A stretch of DNA of 64,000 nucleotides from Limnospira fusiformis SAG 85.79 (GTDB lineage: Bacteria; Cyanobacteriota; Cyanobacteriia; Cyanobacteriales; Microcoleaceae). The notes beneath the pieces were generated by a model, which saw only the letters and a program-made list of their open reading frames with translations, searched no databases and was not told the origin of the DNA. Location of the stretch: the NCBI RefSeq assembly GCF_012516315.1, contig NZ_CP051185.1, positions 4,593,363-4,657,362 on the forward strand, in the 5' to 3' direction. The first letter of the stretch is position 1. The number at the start of each line of letters is the position of its first letter. The position numbers and the translations under genes were made by a program. Positions 39,372 through 50,745 of this stretch are shown in pieces.

Positions 39372-39596
39372 CTATTTCTTTTTCAGTCGATAGGTGATCC
39401 GACCTTTGCTGAGATCGTAGGGGGTTAATTCTACCTTGACGCGATCGCCCGGTAGAATTTTAATGTAGTTGCGCCGGATTTTACCCGAAATGTGTGCTAG
39501 TACATTAAAACCATTATCGAGATCGACTCGAAACATAGCGTTGGGAAGGGACTCGGTAACAGTTCCTTCCATTTCTATTAAGTCTTGTTTAGACAA
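39372..39596 (-). CDS. infA: Translation initiation factor IF-1, probable TTG start
   Basis: 74 aa: [20 protein letters not shown] and [20 protein letters not shown] form the S1-like OB fold. The conserved family N-terminus requires the TTG at 39596, preceded by GAGGAAC nine bases upstream. The first ATG (39572) would remove eight conserved residues. IF-1 occupies the ribosomal A site during initiation. A rare start codon for an initiation factor is notable. Confidence 0.95.
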   Translation of the reverse strand: MSKQDLIEMEGTVTESLPNAMFRVDLDNGFNVLAHISGKIRRNYIKILPGDRVKVELTPYDLSKGRITYRLKKK

Positions 39597-39817
39597 ACTG
39601 TTAGTTCCTCAATTCGGTAAATAAACCCCCCAGTAGGCGACTAAAATCATCCAACCAGGCAGAATAGCGTCCGGGCTAGGGCCTGAGCGTGTTAACATAT
39701 CTTATCAAAATCTGGTAATCATCCATGTCATCAACACAAATGACTAAGCCACGATGGGAACCGCCGGGGGGAGATTTGGTGCCCAGATTGGTGAACCTGG
39801 ATTCTCCATGCCAATGA

Positions 39818-40396
39818 TTAGCTGGTAATTACCTCTTTTAAACTATCGGTTACTTCTTCCATGGTGCGATCGCCATTGATATGATGCAGTTGGTTACGAC
39901 TGCTGTAAAATTCAATCAAGGGAGCCGTCTGTTCCCGATAAACCTGAAGGCGATGTAAAATCGTTTCTTCATGGTCATCTTCACGACCTCGCACCAGCAA
40001 TCGTTTCAGGATGACATCATCTGGAACCTCTAAATTAATGACCCAGACGTGATCTTTATCTGGAATTTTGCCCGTTTTCTCATCAACCGACAACAAATGC
40101 TCTTGGACAAACTGAGCCTGGCTGACATTACGAGGGAACCCATCGAGAATCCAACCCGTTTCAGCATCAGGCTCTGATAAACGGTGAGTCACCATATCCA
40201 AAATCAGTTGATCCGGAACCAAATCACCCAGATCCATATAGGTTTTAGCCTGTTGACCCAGGGGAGTTTGCTTAGAGACATGATCCCTCAAAATCTCTCC
40301 AGTAGAAATGTGAGGAATTTTCATAATCTCAGCCATACGAGCCGCTTGTGTTCCCTTTCCCGAACCAGGCGGCCCCAAAAAAATCAATTCCCGCAT
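39818..40396 (-). CDS. adk: Adenylate kinase
   Basis: 192 aa. It interconverts AMP + ATP and 2 ADP. P-loop GPPGSGKGTQ (8-17), NMP-binding HISTGEILRDHV and GWILDGFPRN are clear. The LID is short and lacks the zinc insertion, giving the short form. The ATG overlaps the secY stop by one base (TAATG at 40396). Confidence 0.97.
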   Translation of the reverse strand: MRELIFLGPPGSGKGTQAARMAEIMKIPHISTGEILRDHVSKQTPLGQQAKTYMDLGDLVPDQLILDMVTHRLSEPDAETGWILDGFPRNVSQAQFVQEHLLSVDEKTGKIPDKDHVWVINLEVPDDVILKRLLVRGREDDHEETILHRLQVYREQTAPLIEFYSSRNQLHHINGDRTMEEVTDSLKEVITS

Positions 40397-41712
40397 TATT
40401 TTTTCACCATCCCTTCATATCTTTGAGAAATTACATAGGTCTGAACCTGCTTGGCGGTATCAATAGCAACCCCGACCAGAATCAGTAGAGAAGTAGCACC
40501 AAAGCCTCGGAAAGTAGGAACTCTGGTAGCGCTTTCGACTACAGTAGGAATAATTGCTACTAAACCCAAGAAAACCGCTCCCAAAAAGGTTAAGCGATTC
40601 AGAACCCGCTCAATATACTCACTGGTGGCGCGACCTGGACGAATTCCGGGAATACTAGCTCCCATTTTCTTCAAGTTCTGAGCCATATCTACGGGATTCA
40701 TAATTAAAGAAGCGTAGAAATAGCTAAAGAACAGAATCATCAGCAAGTAAAAGGCAATATAGAGCCAAGGAGCAGGTCCTCCGGGACTCAGATAAGTAGA
40801 AATTTGTACCAGAACCGGATTATTAGCAAACTGGGAGATAGAAGCCGGAAGAATCAAAACTGCCGAAGCAAAGATAATCGGCATCACCCCGCCTTGATTT
40901 AGACGCAAAGGTAGATAGCTACTTTTTTCGCGATAAAGTTTGCGACCCACTTGTCGGCGGGCGGAAACAATAGGAATACGACGGGTTCCCTCTTGTACAA
41001 AAACAATCCCAACAATCATTGCTAGGAAAATCAATAACAAGATCACAACTCGTCCTACAATAGCGCTATCACCACTTTGAGCTAATTCAATGGTACTGCC
41101 CAATGATTGGGGTAGAACCGCTACGATGTTGATAAAAATGAGCAGGGAAGCGCCATTACCGATACCGCGTTCTGTAATCAGTTCCGATACCCACATGACA
41201 AACATAGACCCAGCAGCCAGAGCCAGGACTACTTCAGCCATGACTATGAACTGTGGTTGATTGGGGTTTTGAGCAAAGGGGCTGACCCAAATGGCAATAC
41301 CAATACTTTGCAAGATAGCCCACCCCAAGGCCACATAGCGGGTAATTTGAGATATTTTCCGCCGTCCGGCTTCCCCTTCGTTTTTTTGCAAATCTTCTAA
41401 AGTGGGGAGAGCCGCCGTCATCAACTGCATGATAATGGAGGCGTTAATATAGGGGAGAATTCCCAGAGCAAAAATACCCAGGGCTGAAAATCCACCCCCG
41501 GAAAATAGGTCGAGAAAACCGATAAAGGGGGTGTTTTGAATATTTTGGCTAAATGCTTGCCGATCAATGCCTGGGATAGGCAGGAACACGCCCAAACGAA
41601 CTAGAATGAGCAGACCAATGGTTACGAGAATACGACCCCGTAAACCAGCAGCCTGAGCCATCTGCATGAATGTTTCCTGTGCAGTTGGCGTTTTTTCACG
41701 ACTGACGACCAT
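40396..41712 (-). CDS. secY: Protein translocase subunit SecY
   Basis: 438 aa with ten hydrophobic segments. VFLPIPGID lies in the N-terminal region, FSGGGFSALGIFALGILPYINASI is the plug/TM2 region, and GIRPGRATSEYI precedes TM9-10. It forms the export channel in cytoplasmic and thylakoid membranes. Usual place between rplO and adk. Confidence 0.97.
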   Translation of the reverse strand: MVVSREKTPTAQETFMQMAQAAGLRGRILVTIGLLILVRLGVFLPIPGIDRQAFSQNIQNTPFIGFLDLFSGGGFSALGIFALGILPYINASIIMQLMTAALPTLEDLQKNEGEAGRRKISQITRYVALGWAILQSIGIAIWVSPFAQNPNQPQFIVMAEVVLALAAGSMFVMWVSELITERGIGNGASLLIFINIVAVLPQSLGSTIELAQSGDSAIVGRVVILLLIFLAMIVGIVFVQEGTRRIPIVSARRQVGRKLYREKSSYLPLRLNQGGVMPIIFASAVLILPASISQFANNPVLVQISTYLSPGGPAPWLYIAFYLLMILFFSYFYASLIMNPVDMAQNLKKMGASIPGIRPGRATSEYIERVLNRLTFLGAVFLGLVAIIPTVVESATRVPTFRGFGATSLLILVGVAIDTAKQVQTYVISQRYEGMVKK

Positions 41713-41764
41713 GAAGGACTACCTCTTGAAAACACTATTGGGAATGTACAGAGCAAGCTAATGC

Positions 41765-42235
41765 TTAACCTTCCGGGCTGGTGTTTCTGGCTCCTAAGAC
41801 TTCACAACTTCCCCCGGCTGCTTCAATTTTAGATCGAGCGCTTTGGGTGAAGGCTGCTGCTTTAACCTGAAGTGCTACATTTAGTTCTCCATCTCCCAAA
41901 ATCTTGAGCGGTCCCCGGTCAGTAGTAATAATTCCGGCCGCAATGAGAGAGGATAGAGTTACTTCGCTGTTGACACTCAGAGAATCCAGACGACCCACAT
42001 TAATGGTAGTGTACTGTTTTCGGTTGACCAGAGGAAAGCTTTTTAATTTAGGTAGTCGTCGATAGAGGGGGTTTTGACCTCCTTCAAATCCGGGTCTGGT
42101 GCTGCCACCGGAACGCGATTTTTGACCGCGCATTCCTTTGCCACAACTAGCTCCTTGTCCGGCAGAAACCCCACGACCAAGGCGACGGCGACGTTTTTGA
42201 GAGCCAGCTTTGGGCTTTGCGTCTTGTAATCTCAT
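41765..42235 (-). CDS. rplO: 50S ribosomal protein L15
   Basis: 156 aa from ATG 42235 ([12 protein letters not shown], the family start); seven further upstream codons begin at TTG and are not needed. [19 protein letters not shown] and [17 protein letters not shown] are diagnostic. Confidence 0.96.
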   Translation of the reverse strand: MRLQDAKPKAGSQKRRRRLGRGVSAGQGASCGKGMRGQKSRSGGSTRPGFEGGQNPLYRRLPKLKSFPLVNRKQYTTINVGRLDSLSVNSEVTLSSLIAAGIITTDRGPLKILGDGELNVALQVKAAAFTQSARSKIEAAGGSCEVLGARNTSPEG

Positions 42236-42312
42236 GGTTGTCTCAGTGCATTGCAATTGATGGGTTATCAGTGAGAGGCAATTGAGGAATTGCCCCGATG
42301 GTCCACTTATGA

Positions 42313-42843
42313 TTAAGCATAAAGCTGTTCGATGGGGATGCCCCGTTCTTTAGCCACATCCGATAGGGTCCGCAATCCTGATAGAGCGTTAATGGTGGCG
42401 CGGGCGTTATTCAGGGGATTACTGGAGCCTAGCTGTTTAGCTAGAACGTTTTTAACCCCGGCTAGTTCTAGCACGGTGCGGACAGCACCCCCAGCGATTA
42501 CCCCTGTACCAGGGGCAGCGGGTCTAACAATGACTTGGGCTCCGCCTCCCACACCATTGGCGGGGTGAGGTAGAGAGTTAGATTTGGTTAGGGGAATCTC
42601 GACGACATTTTTGCGGCCATCGGCGACACCTTTTTTGACGGCTCCGATGACATCTGCTGCTTTTCCGACACCGACACCCACCTGGCCTTTTTCGTTGCCG
42701 ACGATAACAATGGCACGGAAGCTGAGTTTTTTACCGCCTTTAACTACTTTAGTTACACGGCGAATTTGAACAACCCGTTCTTGCCATTCGGATTCTTTTT
42801 CTTTGGTGCGAGTATTTTTTTTACGACGTTGCTGTTCTGCCAT
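42313..42843 (-). CDS. rpsE: 30S ribosomal protein S5
   Basis: 176 aa: [21 protein letters not shown] and [21 protein letters not shown] are the conserved dsRBD-like region; [15 protein letters not shown] follows. S5 shapes decoding accuracy. Confidence 0.97.
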   Translation of the reverse strand: MAEQQRRKKNTRTKEKESEWQERVVQIRRVTKVVKGGKKLSFRAIVIVGNEKGQVGVGVGKAADVIGAVKKGVADGRKNVVEIPLTKSNSLPHPANGVGGGAQVIVRPAAPGTGVIAGGAVRTVLELAGVKNVLAKQLGSSNPLNNARATINALSGLRTLSDVAKERGIPIEQLYA

Positions 42844-42893
42844 ACTTTTAGTTCCTGATTGTTAAGGGCAATTATAAATTGCCCGTCAGCTTA

Positions 42894-43256
42894 TTAAAAT
42901 TCTAACCCGGCTTCTCTGGCTGCGTCTGCCAAGGCTTTAACGCGGCCGTGATAGATGTAACCTCCCCGGTCAAATACTACGCGCTCAATTCCTTTAGATA
43001 GGGAGCGTTTAGCGATTAATTGACCAACTTTAACAGAGGCATCACAGGTGGCCCCAGTTTTTAAGTCGGCAGTTATTTCGGGGTCTAAGGTAGACGCGGC
43101 AACTAAGGTGTGTTGCTGGCTATCGTCGATCACCTGTACATAGATGTGCTTGTGAGAGCGAAACACAGCCAATCTAGGACGCTCTGAAGTGCCTAGGACT
43201 TTGCGCCGAACTCGACGGTGACGGCGCTGACGGGAATCGTTACGAGTAAGTTTCAT
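42894..43256 (-). CDS. rplR: 50S ribosomal protein L18
   Basis: 120 aa: [20 protein letters not shown] and the C-terminal [20 protein letters not shown]. Binds 5S rRNA with L5. Only 3 bp separate it from rplF. Confidence 0.97.
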   Translation of the reverse strand: MKLTRNDSRQRRHRRVRRKVLGTSERPRLAVFRSHKHIYVQVIDDSQQHTLVAASTLDPEITADLKTGATCDASVKVGQLIAKRSLSKGIERVVFDRGGYIYHGRVKALADAAREAGLEF

Positions 43257-43259
43257 GAT

Positions 43260-43799
43260 CTATTTTTTCCCTGCCTTACCAGCTTTACGTCTGACTTGTT
43301 CTCCGGCGTAGCGAATGCCCTTGCCTTTATAGGGTTCAGGGGGTCGCACGGCGCGAATTTTCGCAGCCATGTTGCCGACGAGTTCTTTATTAATTCCGCT
43401 AACAATCACATTGGTGTTATTTTCAACGGCTACGCTGCAACCTTCAGGGGGAACCATTTCCACCGGTTTGCTGTAGCCGACATTTAAGATCAGGTTTTTA
43501 CCTTGAACCTGAGCCCGATATCCCACTCCTTGGATTTCCAGTCGCCGTTCAAATCCTTGGGAAACTCCATCCACCATGTTGGCTACCAGGGTGCGACAGA
43601 GACCATGACGCTGACGGGCGACTCGGGATTCATCCCGACGCTTAACGATTAGTGTGTCTTCTTCGAGGGAGAGGATCACTTCGTTGGGTAATACGCGGGA
43701 AAGCTCCCCTTTTGGTCCTTTGACTGTGACTTTTTGGCCGTCTAAGGTTAGGGTAACTTTGGCGGGAATCGGAATTGGACGCTTACCAATTCTAGACAT
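43260..43799 (-). CDS. rplF: 50S ribosomal protein L6
   Basis: 179 aa with two repeated folds: [15 protein letters not shown] at the start and the signature [14 protein letters not shown] near the C-terminus. It lies at the factor-binding site. Confidence 0.97.
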   Translation of the reverse strand: MSRIGKRPIPIPAKVTLTLDGQKVTVKGPKGELSRVLPNEVILSLEEDTLIVKRRDESRVARQRHGLCRTLVANMVDGVSQGFERRLEIQGVGYRAQVQGKNLILNVGYSKPVEMVPPEGCSVAVENNTNVIVSGINKELVGNMAAKIRAVRPPEPYKGKGIRYAGEQVRRKAGKAGKK

Positions 43800-43867
43800 A
43801 ATCCTTGTTTAATGGTCGATGAGCAGTGTTTAGGGGTCTGCGGAGTGCGAGGCTGTGGGTAATGGAT

Positions 43868-44269
43868 TTACCACACATAGCAAAGCACTTCTCCGCCTAA
43901 GCCCTGAAGGCGGGCTTCTCGGTCGGTCATTACCCCACGGGAGGTAGAAATGATCGCAATTCCAATTCCACCTAAAACCCGGGGGAGTTCTTTGCGGTTT
44001 TTGTAAACGCGCAAACCTGGACGGCTCACTCGTTTAAGGGTGCGGATTGTGGGGGTGCGGGTTTTGGTGTTGTATTTTAGTGAAACCACTAAATGTTTTT
44101 TGACACCAACACCTGCTTCTTCAAAGTTGGCAATAAAGCCTTCATCCTGGAGGACTTTGGCAATACTGCGGGTCATTTTGGTGGATGGAATTTCTGTGGT
44201 TTGATGCCGCGCCATGCAAGAGTTGCGGATGCGCGTTAACATATCTGCAATAGTGTCGTTCGTCGCCAT
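43868..44269 (-). CDS. rpsH: 30S ribosomal protein S8
   Basis: 133 aa: [19 protein letters not shown] and the signature [18 protein letters not shown]. Early 16S-binding protein. In many bacteria S14 (rpsN) precedes it; that gene is absent here, as usual in cyanobacteria. Confidence 0.97.
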   Translation of the reverse strand: MATNDTIADMLTRIRNSCMARHQTTEIPSTKMTRSIAKVLQDEGFIANFEEAGVGVKKHLVVSLKYNTKTRTPTIRTLKRVSRPGLRVYKNRKELPRVLGGIGIAIISTSRGVMTDREARLQGLGGEVLCYVW

Positions 44270-44292
44270 AGTTGTCTCGTTATTTTACTGCC

Positions 44293-44838
44293 TCAGTTCT
44301 CCCGGAAGGGCATTCCCATTTCTTTAAGTAAAGCACGCCCTTCTTCATCTGTCTGGGCTGTGGTGACAATTGAAATATCCAGACCTCGAATTTGATCGAT
44401 GCGATCGTAGTCGATTTCTGGGAAGATCAGTTGTTCTTTGACCCCCAGACTGTAGTTACCCCGACCGTCAAAACTTTTGGGACTAATGCCACGAAAGTCT
44501 CGAATGCGAGGTAGGGCTAGGTGAATTAGACGTTCCATAAAGGCATACATCCGATCAGAACGGAGTGTCACCATTACCCCAACGGGCATTCCTTGACGGA
44601 TTTTAAAGCCGGCGATCGCTTTTTTAGCGCGGGTCACTACTGGTTTTTGTCCGGTAATAATCGCCAATTCATTAACTGAAGATTCCAGAGCCTTGGCATT
44701 TTGGGATGCTTCGCCCAGTCCTCGGTTAATGGTAACTTTAACAACCTTGGGAACCTGATGGATGTTCTCATATTTGAACTGTTCCATCAATTTAGGAACG
44801 ATGGTTTCCTGATAGATGGTTTTGAGTGGAGATGTCAT
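44293..44838 (-). CDS. rplE: 50S ribosomal protein L5
   Basis: 181 aa from ATG 44838 ([17 protein letters not shown]); the longer frame begins at a [21 protein letters not shown] and [18 protein letters not shown] are family blocks. Binds 5S rRNA. Confidence 0.96.
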   Translation of the reverse strand: MTSPLKTIYQETIVPKLMEQFKYENIHQVPKVVKVTINRGLGEASQNAKALESSVNELAIITGQKPVVTRAKKAIAGFKIRQGMPVGVMVTLRSDRMYAFMERLIHLALPRIRDFRGISPKSFDGRGNYSLGVKEQLIFPEIDYDRIDQIRGLDISIVTTAQTDEEGRALLKEMGMPFREN

Positions 44839-44967
44839 AGTTGCTGTCTGTCCTAAATACATTCCCTGGGCTTGGTCAGGGATAATCAAAACGAGTGTTT
44901 AACAGAGTCCACCTGTCCAGTCAGGGCTGGTGGGAAACCCGCCCCGGGGGAGAAAGTGTGCCATTGA

Positions 44968-45324
44968 TTAATCAATAACTTCCCCGGTTTTTTTGAGCAT
45001 TCTGACCTTGCGCCCGTCTTCCGTAAAGGTGTAGGAAATACGACTAGCGACTTTTTCTTTGGTCGAATACAGCATCACATTAGAACTGTGAATAGGAGCT
45101 TCAAAGTTGACAATACGGCCACCTTCACCCTCTTGTTGAGGTTTAACGTGCTTGGTACGGACGTTAACATCTTTGACAACTACTTTACTCAATTTAGGTA
45201 GAGTGGATATCACCTCCCCAACTTTTCCTTTATCTCGTCCGGCAATTACCTGGACAGTATCCCCTTTTTTGACGTGCATTTTGTAGCCCCGGGGCGGAGC
45301 TAATTTGCGCTGACGCTTGGGCAT
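44968..45324 (-). CDS. rplX: 50S ribosomal protein L24
   Basis: 118 aa: [20 protein letters not shown] is the KOW motif that binds 23S rRNA. It starts 3 bp after rplN. Confidence 0.96.
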   Translation of the reverse strand: MPKRQRKLAPPRGYKMHVKKGDTVQVIAGRDKGKVGEVISTLPKLSKVVVKDVNVRTKHVKPQQEGEGGRIVNFEAPIHSSNVMLYSTKEKVASRISYTFTEDGRKVRMLKKTGEVID

Positions 45325-45327
45325 AAT

Positions 45328-45696
45328 TTAGAGTACCTCCGGTGCAAGGGAAACAATTTTAGTGAAATTTTTGTCCCGTAGTTCCCGTGCCACAGGTCCA
45401 AATACACGGGTTCCCCTGGGGTTGCCATCCTGGTTAATGATAACGGCTGCATTATCGTCAAAGCGAATACTCATACCGCTATCTCGGCGTAGTCCTTGGC
45501 GACTGCGAACAATGACAGCTCGAACGACATCGGATTTTTTGACGGCCATGTTGGGAATTGCATCTTTAACGACAGCGATGATGACATCACCAATAGTGCC
45601 GTAGCGACGATTACCCCCACCCAGGACGCGGATACACATAAGTTTGCGCGCGCCGCTGTTATCTGCCACATTAAGTATGGACTGCTGTTGAATCAT
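45328..45696 (-). CDS. rplN: 50S ribosomal protein L14
   Basis: 122 aa: [19 protein letters not shown] and the signature [20 protein letters not shown]. Lies at the subunit interface. Confidence 0.97.
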   Translation of the reverse strand: MIQQQSILNVADNSGARKLMCIRVLGGGNRRYGTIGDVIIAVVKDAIPNMAVKKSDVVRAVIVRSRQGLRRDSGMSIRFDDNAAVIINQDGNPRGTRVFGPVARELRDKNFTKIVSLAPEVL

Positions 45697-45752
45697 GGTA
45701 TTGTCTCTGTAAGCGTAATTTGGGGTTCAAGATAAACAGAAACCGGTGAGAA

Positions 45753-46001
45753 TTACTGGTTATTTTTGTTGATAATTTCAACTACATTCCAGCGTTTAGT
45801 GCGACTGAGGGGGCGGGTTTCTCGAATGCGAACCCGATCGCCTTCTTGACAAGTATTATCTTCATCGTGGGCTTTATATCGTTTAGTATTAACGACAATT
45901 TTCCCATATTTAGGGTGAGGGGAGCGGTTTTCAATAGCTACCACCACAGTTTTTTGCATTTTATTGCTGACGACTACGCCAACTCTTTCTTTAACTGCCA
46001 T
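45753..46001 (-). CDS. rpsQ: 30S ribosomal protein S17
   Basis: 82 aa: [20 protein letters not shown] and [20 protein letters not shown] are diagnostic of the OB-fold S17. Confidence 0.97.
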   Translation of the reverse strand: MAVKERVGVVVSNKMQKTVVVAIENRSPHPKYGKIVVNTKRYKAHDEDNTCQEGDRVRIRETRPLSRTKRWNVVEIINKNNQ

Positions 46002-46036
46002 GATTGTGAGAAATAAGAGATGAATGATTGTTTAGG

Positions 46037-46057
46037 TAATGGGTAATGGGTAATGGG
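46037..46057. repeat. Short tandem 7-bp repeat
   Basis: Three copies of TAATGGG between rpmC and rpsQ. Short heptameric repeats of this kind are common in cyanobacterial spacers. Confidence 0.8.
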
Positions 46058-46121
46058 TATTACTGACCAGTATTTCCCATTTCCTATTCCCTAGGGCCTT
46101 AGACTAATGAATTAGGGAATA

Positions 46122-46337
46122 CTAAGCCGGACTTTGATTTGGAAGTTGTCGTTCCCTCTCCACGGTGAGTAACTGTGACAATCGATGTCGTGTGTGTCTA
46201 ATTTCATGAGGTTTTTCCAAGCGTCCTGTAGCTTTCAGGAGGCGCAGATTAGCGAGTTGTTTTTTAATTTCCAGGATTTGCTCAGAGAGGTCATCATCAT
46301 TTAACTGTCGGGCTTCTTCAATTTTAGAAAGAGCCAT
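46122..46337 (-). CDS. rpmC: 50S ribosomal protein L29
   Basis: 71 aa: two-helix protein with EARQLNDDDLSEQILEIKKQ and LANLRLLKATGRLEKPHEI. Lies by the peptide exit tunnel. Confidence 0.95.
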   Translation of the reverse strand: MALSKIEEARQLNDDDLSEQILEIKKQLANLRLLKATGRLEKPHEIRHTRHRLSQLLTVERERQLPNQSPA

Positions 46338-46390
46338 AATTATCTCCTCGGTACAATTAGCGGGCAGTTTTCAGGTCAATGCAATCAGTA

Positions 46391-46810
46391 TTAGGACTGT
46401 GAATCTTCCCGTGTGAGAAACTTAGTCTTAATCGGGAGTTTAAAGGAGGCTAGGCGCATAGCTTCGCGGGCGACCTCTTCAGAAACACCTGCAATTTCAA
46501 ACATGATGCGTCCAGGTTTAACAACAGCGACCCAGTATTCAGGGGCCCCTTTACCGGAACCCATACGGGTTTCTGCGGGACGCATAGTGACAGGTTTATC
46601 AGGGAATACACGAATCCAGATTTTCCCACCCCGGCGAATATAACGAGTCATTGCCCGACGGGCTGCTTCAATTTGGCGGGAGGTAATCCAAGAGGGTTCA
46701 AGGGCTTGTAGGGCAAAATCACCAAAGTTGATATTGTTGCCGCGAGTTGCCTGACCCCGCATTCGACCCCGCTGTTGTTTGCGGAATTTAGTTCTTCTTG
46801 GGCTTAACAT
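46391..46810 (-). CDS. rplP: 50S ribosomal protein L16
   Basis: 139 aa: [19 protein letters not shown] and [21 protein letters not shown]82 in TRMGSGKG corresponds to the arginine that is hydroxylated by the JmjC oxygenase YcfD in E. coli; a YcfD-like gene is in this window at 57685. Confidence 0.97.
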   Translation of the reverse strand: MLSPRRTKFRKQQRGRMRGQATRGNNINFGDFALQALEPSWITSRQIEAARRAMTRYIRRGGKIWIRVFPDKPVTMRPAETRMGSGKGAPEYWVAVVKPGRIMFEIAGVSEEVAREAMRLASFKLPIKTKFLTREDSQS

Positions 46811-46920
46811 GATCGCAAATAGTAGTGAGTGAAGTTAATGAGACAGAGGCGTACCCATGAGGGAGATAAGTGTTAGGTTTTGGGTTATGAACCTATCGAG
46901 ATCGCGCCTACTAGAACTTT

Positions 46921-47649
46921 TTATGTATCACTAGACCGGTCATCATACTTTTGCCGTCTGGGTGTACGGCGACTTTTCGGCGCTCTTGTATTAGGTGCGG
47001 GGGTTTCTTCCTGACCGGGAATAATTTCTCCCTTAAACACCCAAACTTTGACACCGAGGATGCCGTAAATAGTGAGAGCGGTGCAGTAGGCATAGTCAAT
47101 ATCAGCTCGTAAGGTGTGTAGGGGAACACGACCTTCACGGGTCCACTCAGTCCGAGCAATTTCTGCTCCGTTCAAGCGGCCACTGACCTGGATTTTAATG
47201 CCTTCAATGCCAGCTTTTTGGGCGCGGGTAATAGCTTGGCGGACAACTCTACGGAAGGAAACCCGTTTTTCAAGTTGAGCGGCGATATTTTCAGCGATGA
47301 GGGTAGCATCAGCATCAACGCGGGACACTTCCACAACGTTAATGCGGATCTGGCGATTGCTGCCCAGTTCTTTCTGAAGTCCTTGGCGGAGGGAGTCAAT
47401 TCCGGCACCACCACGACCAACTACCACACCCGGTCTAGCGGTTAGCACTTCCAGGTCAATTTGATCAGCTTTGCGTTCAATGCGAACATCTGAGATGCCA
47501 GCATTGCTGAGATTTTTCTGAATGTACTTACGGATGGTGTGGTCTTCCTGCAACAGTTGCGGATACTGACTAGCATCGGCAAACCAGCGAGATTTGTGTT
47601 CTTGGGTAACTCCAAGGCGGAAACCAATTGGATGTATTTTTTGTCCCAT
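46921..47649 (-). CDS. rpsC: 30S ribosomal protein S3
   Basis: 242 aa: [20 protein letters not shown], a KH domain with [15 protein letters not shown], and the C-terminal [14 protein letters not shown]. The tail is basic. Located at the mRNA entry site. Confidence 0.97.
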   Translation of the reverse strand: MGQKIHPIGFRLGVTQEHKSRWFADASQYPQLLQEDHTIRKYIQKNLSNAGISDVRIERKADQIDLEVLTARPGVVVGRGGAGIDSLRQGLQKELGSNRQIRINVVEVSRVDADATLIAENIAAQLEKRVSFRRVVRQAITRAQKAGIEGIKIQVSGRLNGAEIARTEWTREGRVPLHTLRADIDYAYCTALTIYGILGVKVWVFKGEIIPGQEETPAPNTRAPKSRRTPRRQKYDDRSSDT

Positions 47650-47756
47650 AGCAGCTTAATAATTTAGTCTGTACATAAAACGACCAGATAGGCGCTTATC
47701 CATGCAAGGTAAGGGTTTAATGCTTAACCCACTGACCCTGGGGAAGCTAGGAGTTG

Positions 47757-48107
47757 TTATTGGGCTTCCGCGACGGTCACGGTAATGTGACAGGTGGGTT
47801 TGCGAATGGGATAGGCTCGACCTTGGGCGCGAGGGCGGTAGCGTTTAAGGCTTGGTCCGGCATCGGCGAAGGCTTGGGAAACGATGAGAGTGGCGGGGTC
47901 TAAACCCTGGTTATGTTCAGCGTTAGCAACAGCCGATCGCAGAACTTTCAAGACAGGAGTACAGGCGCGGTAGGGCATAAACTCCAGGATAATCAGGGCT
48001 TCGCGATAGCTACGTCCGCGAATTTGATCAAGTACCCGCCGGACTTTTGATGGGGACATTCTGATGTAACGAGCGATCGCTTTTACTTCTGAGTTGGAAC
48101 TAGCCAT
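47757..48107 (-). CDS. rplV: 50S ribosomal protein L22
   Basis: 116 aa from ATG 48107, which has AAGGAGA upstream; a longer frame needs [23 protein letters not shown] and [20 protein letters not shown] are diagnostic. Its loop lines the exit tunnel. Confidence 0.96.
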   Translation of the reverse strand: MASSNSEVKAIARYIRMSPSKVRRVLDQIRGRSYREALIILEFMPYRACTPVLKVLRSAVANAEHNQGLDPATLIVSQAFADAGPSLKRYRPRAQGRAYPIRKPTCHITVTVAEAQ

Positions 48108-48316
48108 ATCTTTCTCCTTGATTCGGGCGTGATGTAGGTGTGGTTTAGGGTCGCTCAACCCAGAAATTGTCAGGGCGCTTTGGACTTGGGCGGGTTTCTC
48201 AAAACACGCTTTGGGGAATTAAGGTTACGGGCAGAACCAGCCCCAGCCGCGTTTTTTCCGAAAATACCGCATAATCCGCCGCTACTCCACAGTCCTACAG
48301 GCGAACGAAGCGCCGC

Positions 48317-48595
48317 TTATCGGCGAGCTTTTTTATCACTTTTAGCGTGACCTCGGAATGTCCGAGTGGGAGCAAATTCTCCCAATTTATGTCCCACCAT
48401 TTGTTCGTTAACAAATACAGGGACGTGCTGACGGCCGTTATGAACAGCGATAGTATGACCAACCATTTGGGGAACAATGGTGGAGGAGCGCGACCAAGTT
48501 TTGATCACTTCCTTACGATTGTCAGCGTTGAGTTTTTCGATTTTGACGAGCAGATGATCGGCCACAAATGGACCTTTTTTGAGCGATCGAGACAT
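48317..48595 (-). CDS. rpsS: 30S ribosomal protein S19
   Basis: 92 aa: [20 protein letters not shown] and [20 protein letters not shown]. Followed by a 209-bp spacer before the L22 start. Confidence 0.97.
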   Translation of the reverse strand: MSRSLKKGPFVADHLLVKIEKLNADNRKEVIKTWSRSSTIVPQMVGHTIAVHNGRQHVPVFVNEQMVGHKLGEFAPTRTFRGHAKSDKKARR

Positions 48596-48747
48596 GGTAT
48601 ATGTTTAGGATTCCAATGGTGATCTAGGCTGTGGGCGGAGGCTACCCATTACCCTTTGGGCAGGGTAGGGGTGGGGGGCTTAGTCCGATTTTCTTTTGAT
48701 GCCTTTACCAGGAATGCAGCCAGATAGCAGTCTGCAAGGCTTGGCGA

Positions 48748-49611
48748 TTAGCTCTGACGGCCACCTTTGCCTCGTTTCGAGGATTTCCGACGACGGCGAA
48801 CAATTAAAGCAGTGCTGCGTTTTTTCTTGTTTCTGGTTTTCGCTCCCAGGGCTGGTTTACCCCAAGGCGTAACCGGGCCACTGCGACCAATGGGGGCGCG
48901 TCCTTCACCACCACCGTGGGGGTGATCAACAGGGTTCATAACACTACCGCGCACGGTGGGACGTTTACCCAACCAGCGATTACGTCCAGCCTTACCAATG
49001 CTGATATTTCTGGCATCCACATTACCCACTTGTCCAATCGTCGCATAGCAACGGGCGGGGATTTTCCGTTGTTCACCAGATGGCAGTTTCAGGGTTACAT
49101 AATCCCCTTCTTTAGCCATAATCTGAGCCGAGGCTCCGGCTGCTCTCACCATTTGTCCGCCTTTACCGGGAATCATTTCCACGTTGTGGATTGATGTACC
49201 CAAGGGAATGTGGGATAGGGGGAGAGCGTTACCCACTTCAATGGGGGCATCAGGTCCAGATATAACCACAGTCCCGACAGCCAAGCCTACAGGGTGGAGA
49301 ATATAGCGTTTTTCGCCATCCACATAGTTAAGTAGGGCAATTCTGGCGTTACGGTTGGGGTCGTATTCAATCTCAGCGACTTTAGCGGGTACATTATGTT
49401 TATCCCGGCGAAAGTCAATAATCCGATATAGTTTTTTATGTCCACCACCTCTATGGCGACAGGTAATCACACCGCGATTATTACGACCTTTAAGGCGGTG
49501 TTTAGAGACGGTTAGGGATTTTTCCGGCTCGGATCTAGTAATTTCTGTAAATTCCGAGACAGTATGTTGGCGTGTGCTTGGGGTATAAGGTCGGTAAGAA
49601 CGAATTGCCAT
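48748..49611 (-). CDS. rplB: 50S ribosomal protein L2
   Basis: 287 aa: [20 protein letters not shown], and [19 protein letters not shown] with the histidine important for the peptidyl-transferase centre. Basic C-terminal tail. Confidence 0.97.
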   Translation of the reverse strand: MAIRSYRPYTPSTRQHTVSEFTEITRSEPEKSLTVSKHRLKGRNNRGVITCRHRGGGHKKLYRIIDFRRDKHNVPAKVAEIEYDPNRNARIALLNYVDGEKRYILHPVGLAVGTVVISGPDAPIEVGNALPLSHIPLGTSIHNVEMIPGKGGQMVRAAGASAQIMAKEGDYVTLKLPSGEQRKIPARCYATIGQVGNVDARNISIGKAGRNRWLGKRPTVRGSVMNPVDHPHGGGEGRAPIGRSGPVTPWGKPALGAKTRNKKKRSTALIVRRRRKSSKRGKGGRQS

Positions 49612-49792
49612 ATAGTCGATCCTATGTCTGTTTCTGTGGAAGTTAGAGATCTAGATTTCAGGATAGGGAAAGAAAACTCGATCGCCCTTCATGTCGGTGT
49701 TCAATAATTACCAGGGTAAAGGTGGGTTCTCGGTGCCGCTTTTTTTTGATAGTTATTCAGAAGGTGGCACACCCGCGTTTTACCCGACACCA

Positions 49793-50104
49793 TTAAACTT
49801 CAGGGAAGAGGACTTTTCTCAAGGCTTCCCCATCTTCCAGGGTAACGATCGCTCTTTTATAGCGAGGTTTGTACCCGACGAAACGGCCGACCCTACGTCG
49901 TCGCCGGGGAGGATTCTGGGTATTAACACTCAAAACCTTAACTGGAAATAGCAGTTCAACTGCCGCCTTAATAGTTGGTTTATCCGCCCTAGGATCGACA
50001 TCAAAAGTAAACTGATTCAACTCCATTTGAATTGTGGCTTTTTCAGTTACAATTGGTCGTCGGATCACATCAGCTAAATCACGGGTTTTAAACTCAGTCA
50101 CCAT
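49793..50104 (-). CDS. rplW: 50S ribosomal protein L23
   Basis: 103 aa from ATG 50104, preceded by AGGAGG; the longer frame starts at [22 protein letters not shown] is the family start. It overlaps the rplD stop by 11 bp. Docking site for trigger factor and SRP. Confidence 0.96.
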   Translation of the reverse strand: MVTEFKTRDLADVIRRPIVTEKATIQMELNQFTFDVDPRADKPTIKAAVELLFPVKVLSVNTQNPPRRRRRVGRFVGYKPRYKRAIVTLEDGEALRKVLFPEV

Positions 50105-50726
50105 AAACCTCCTGAATTTTCGCCAGGGCATTAGCAGTGGTTACTATTTTGTCTGCTGCCAGAACATCATAGACATTCAAGCTATCTGCCAGACAAATTC
50201 TAATTTTCGCCACATTCCGACCCGACAAATAGACGTTTTCTTGTTTTTCAGGTAGTACCAGCAGCACTTTAGCTTCTGGTGAAACTCCCCAACGTGCCAA
50301 AGCATCTGTCAAGTCTTTAGTTTTAGGACGTGGCAGTTGCGTCACAAATTCTTCCACCACCACGATATCCTCTGCCCTACTCTGAAACGCCGTTCTCAAA
50401 GCCAACCGACGTTCTTTGCGGTTCATTTTGACGCTGTAATCTCTCGGTTTTGGCCCAAAGATCACACCACCACCGCGCCATAGTGGAGAACGAATTGAAC
50501 CTGCCCTTGCCCGTCCTGTTCCTTTTTGTCTCCAGGGTTTACGGCCACCGCCTCGCACTTCTGAGCGAGTTTTGGTGCTGGCTGTTCCCTGTCTGGCTGC
50601 CGCCTGCTGACGTACTAAGGCTCTATGGACGATGTGGGAGGCATTTTCTTCTTTAGCAACTTTTAGTTCCAGGGTAGTCTGTCCGACTTCTTCCCCTTCC
50701 CAGTTGCGAATTACACAGTCAACCAT
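50094..50726 (-). CDS. rplD: 50S ribosomal protein L4
   Basis: 210 aa from ATG 50726 (GGGGG upstream); extension to 50792 needs TTG and would run into rpl[21 protein letters not shown] is the loop reaching the exit tunnel. Confidence 0.96.
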   Translation of the reverse strand: MVDCVIRNWEGEEVGQTTLELKVAKEENASHIVHRALVRQQAAARQGTASTKTRSEVRGGGRKPWRQKGTGRARAGSIRSPLWRGGGVIFGPKPRDYSVKMNRKERRLALRTAFQSRAEDIVVVEEFVTQLPRPKTKDLTDALARWGVSPEAKVLLVLPEKQENVYLSGRNVAKIRICLADSLNVYDVLAADKIVTTANALAKIQEVYGD

Positions 50727-50745
50727 TTTTCCCCCTGTCTTCTCT

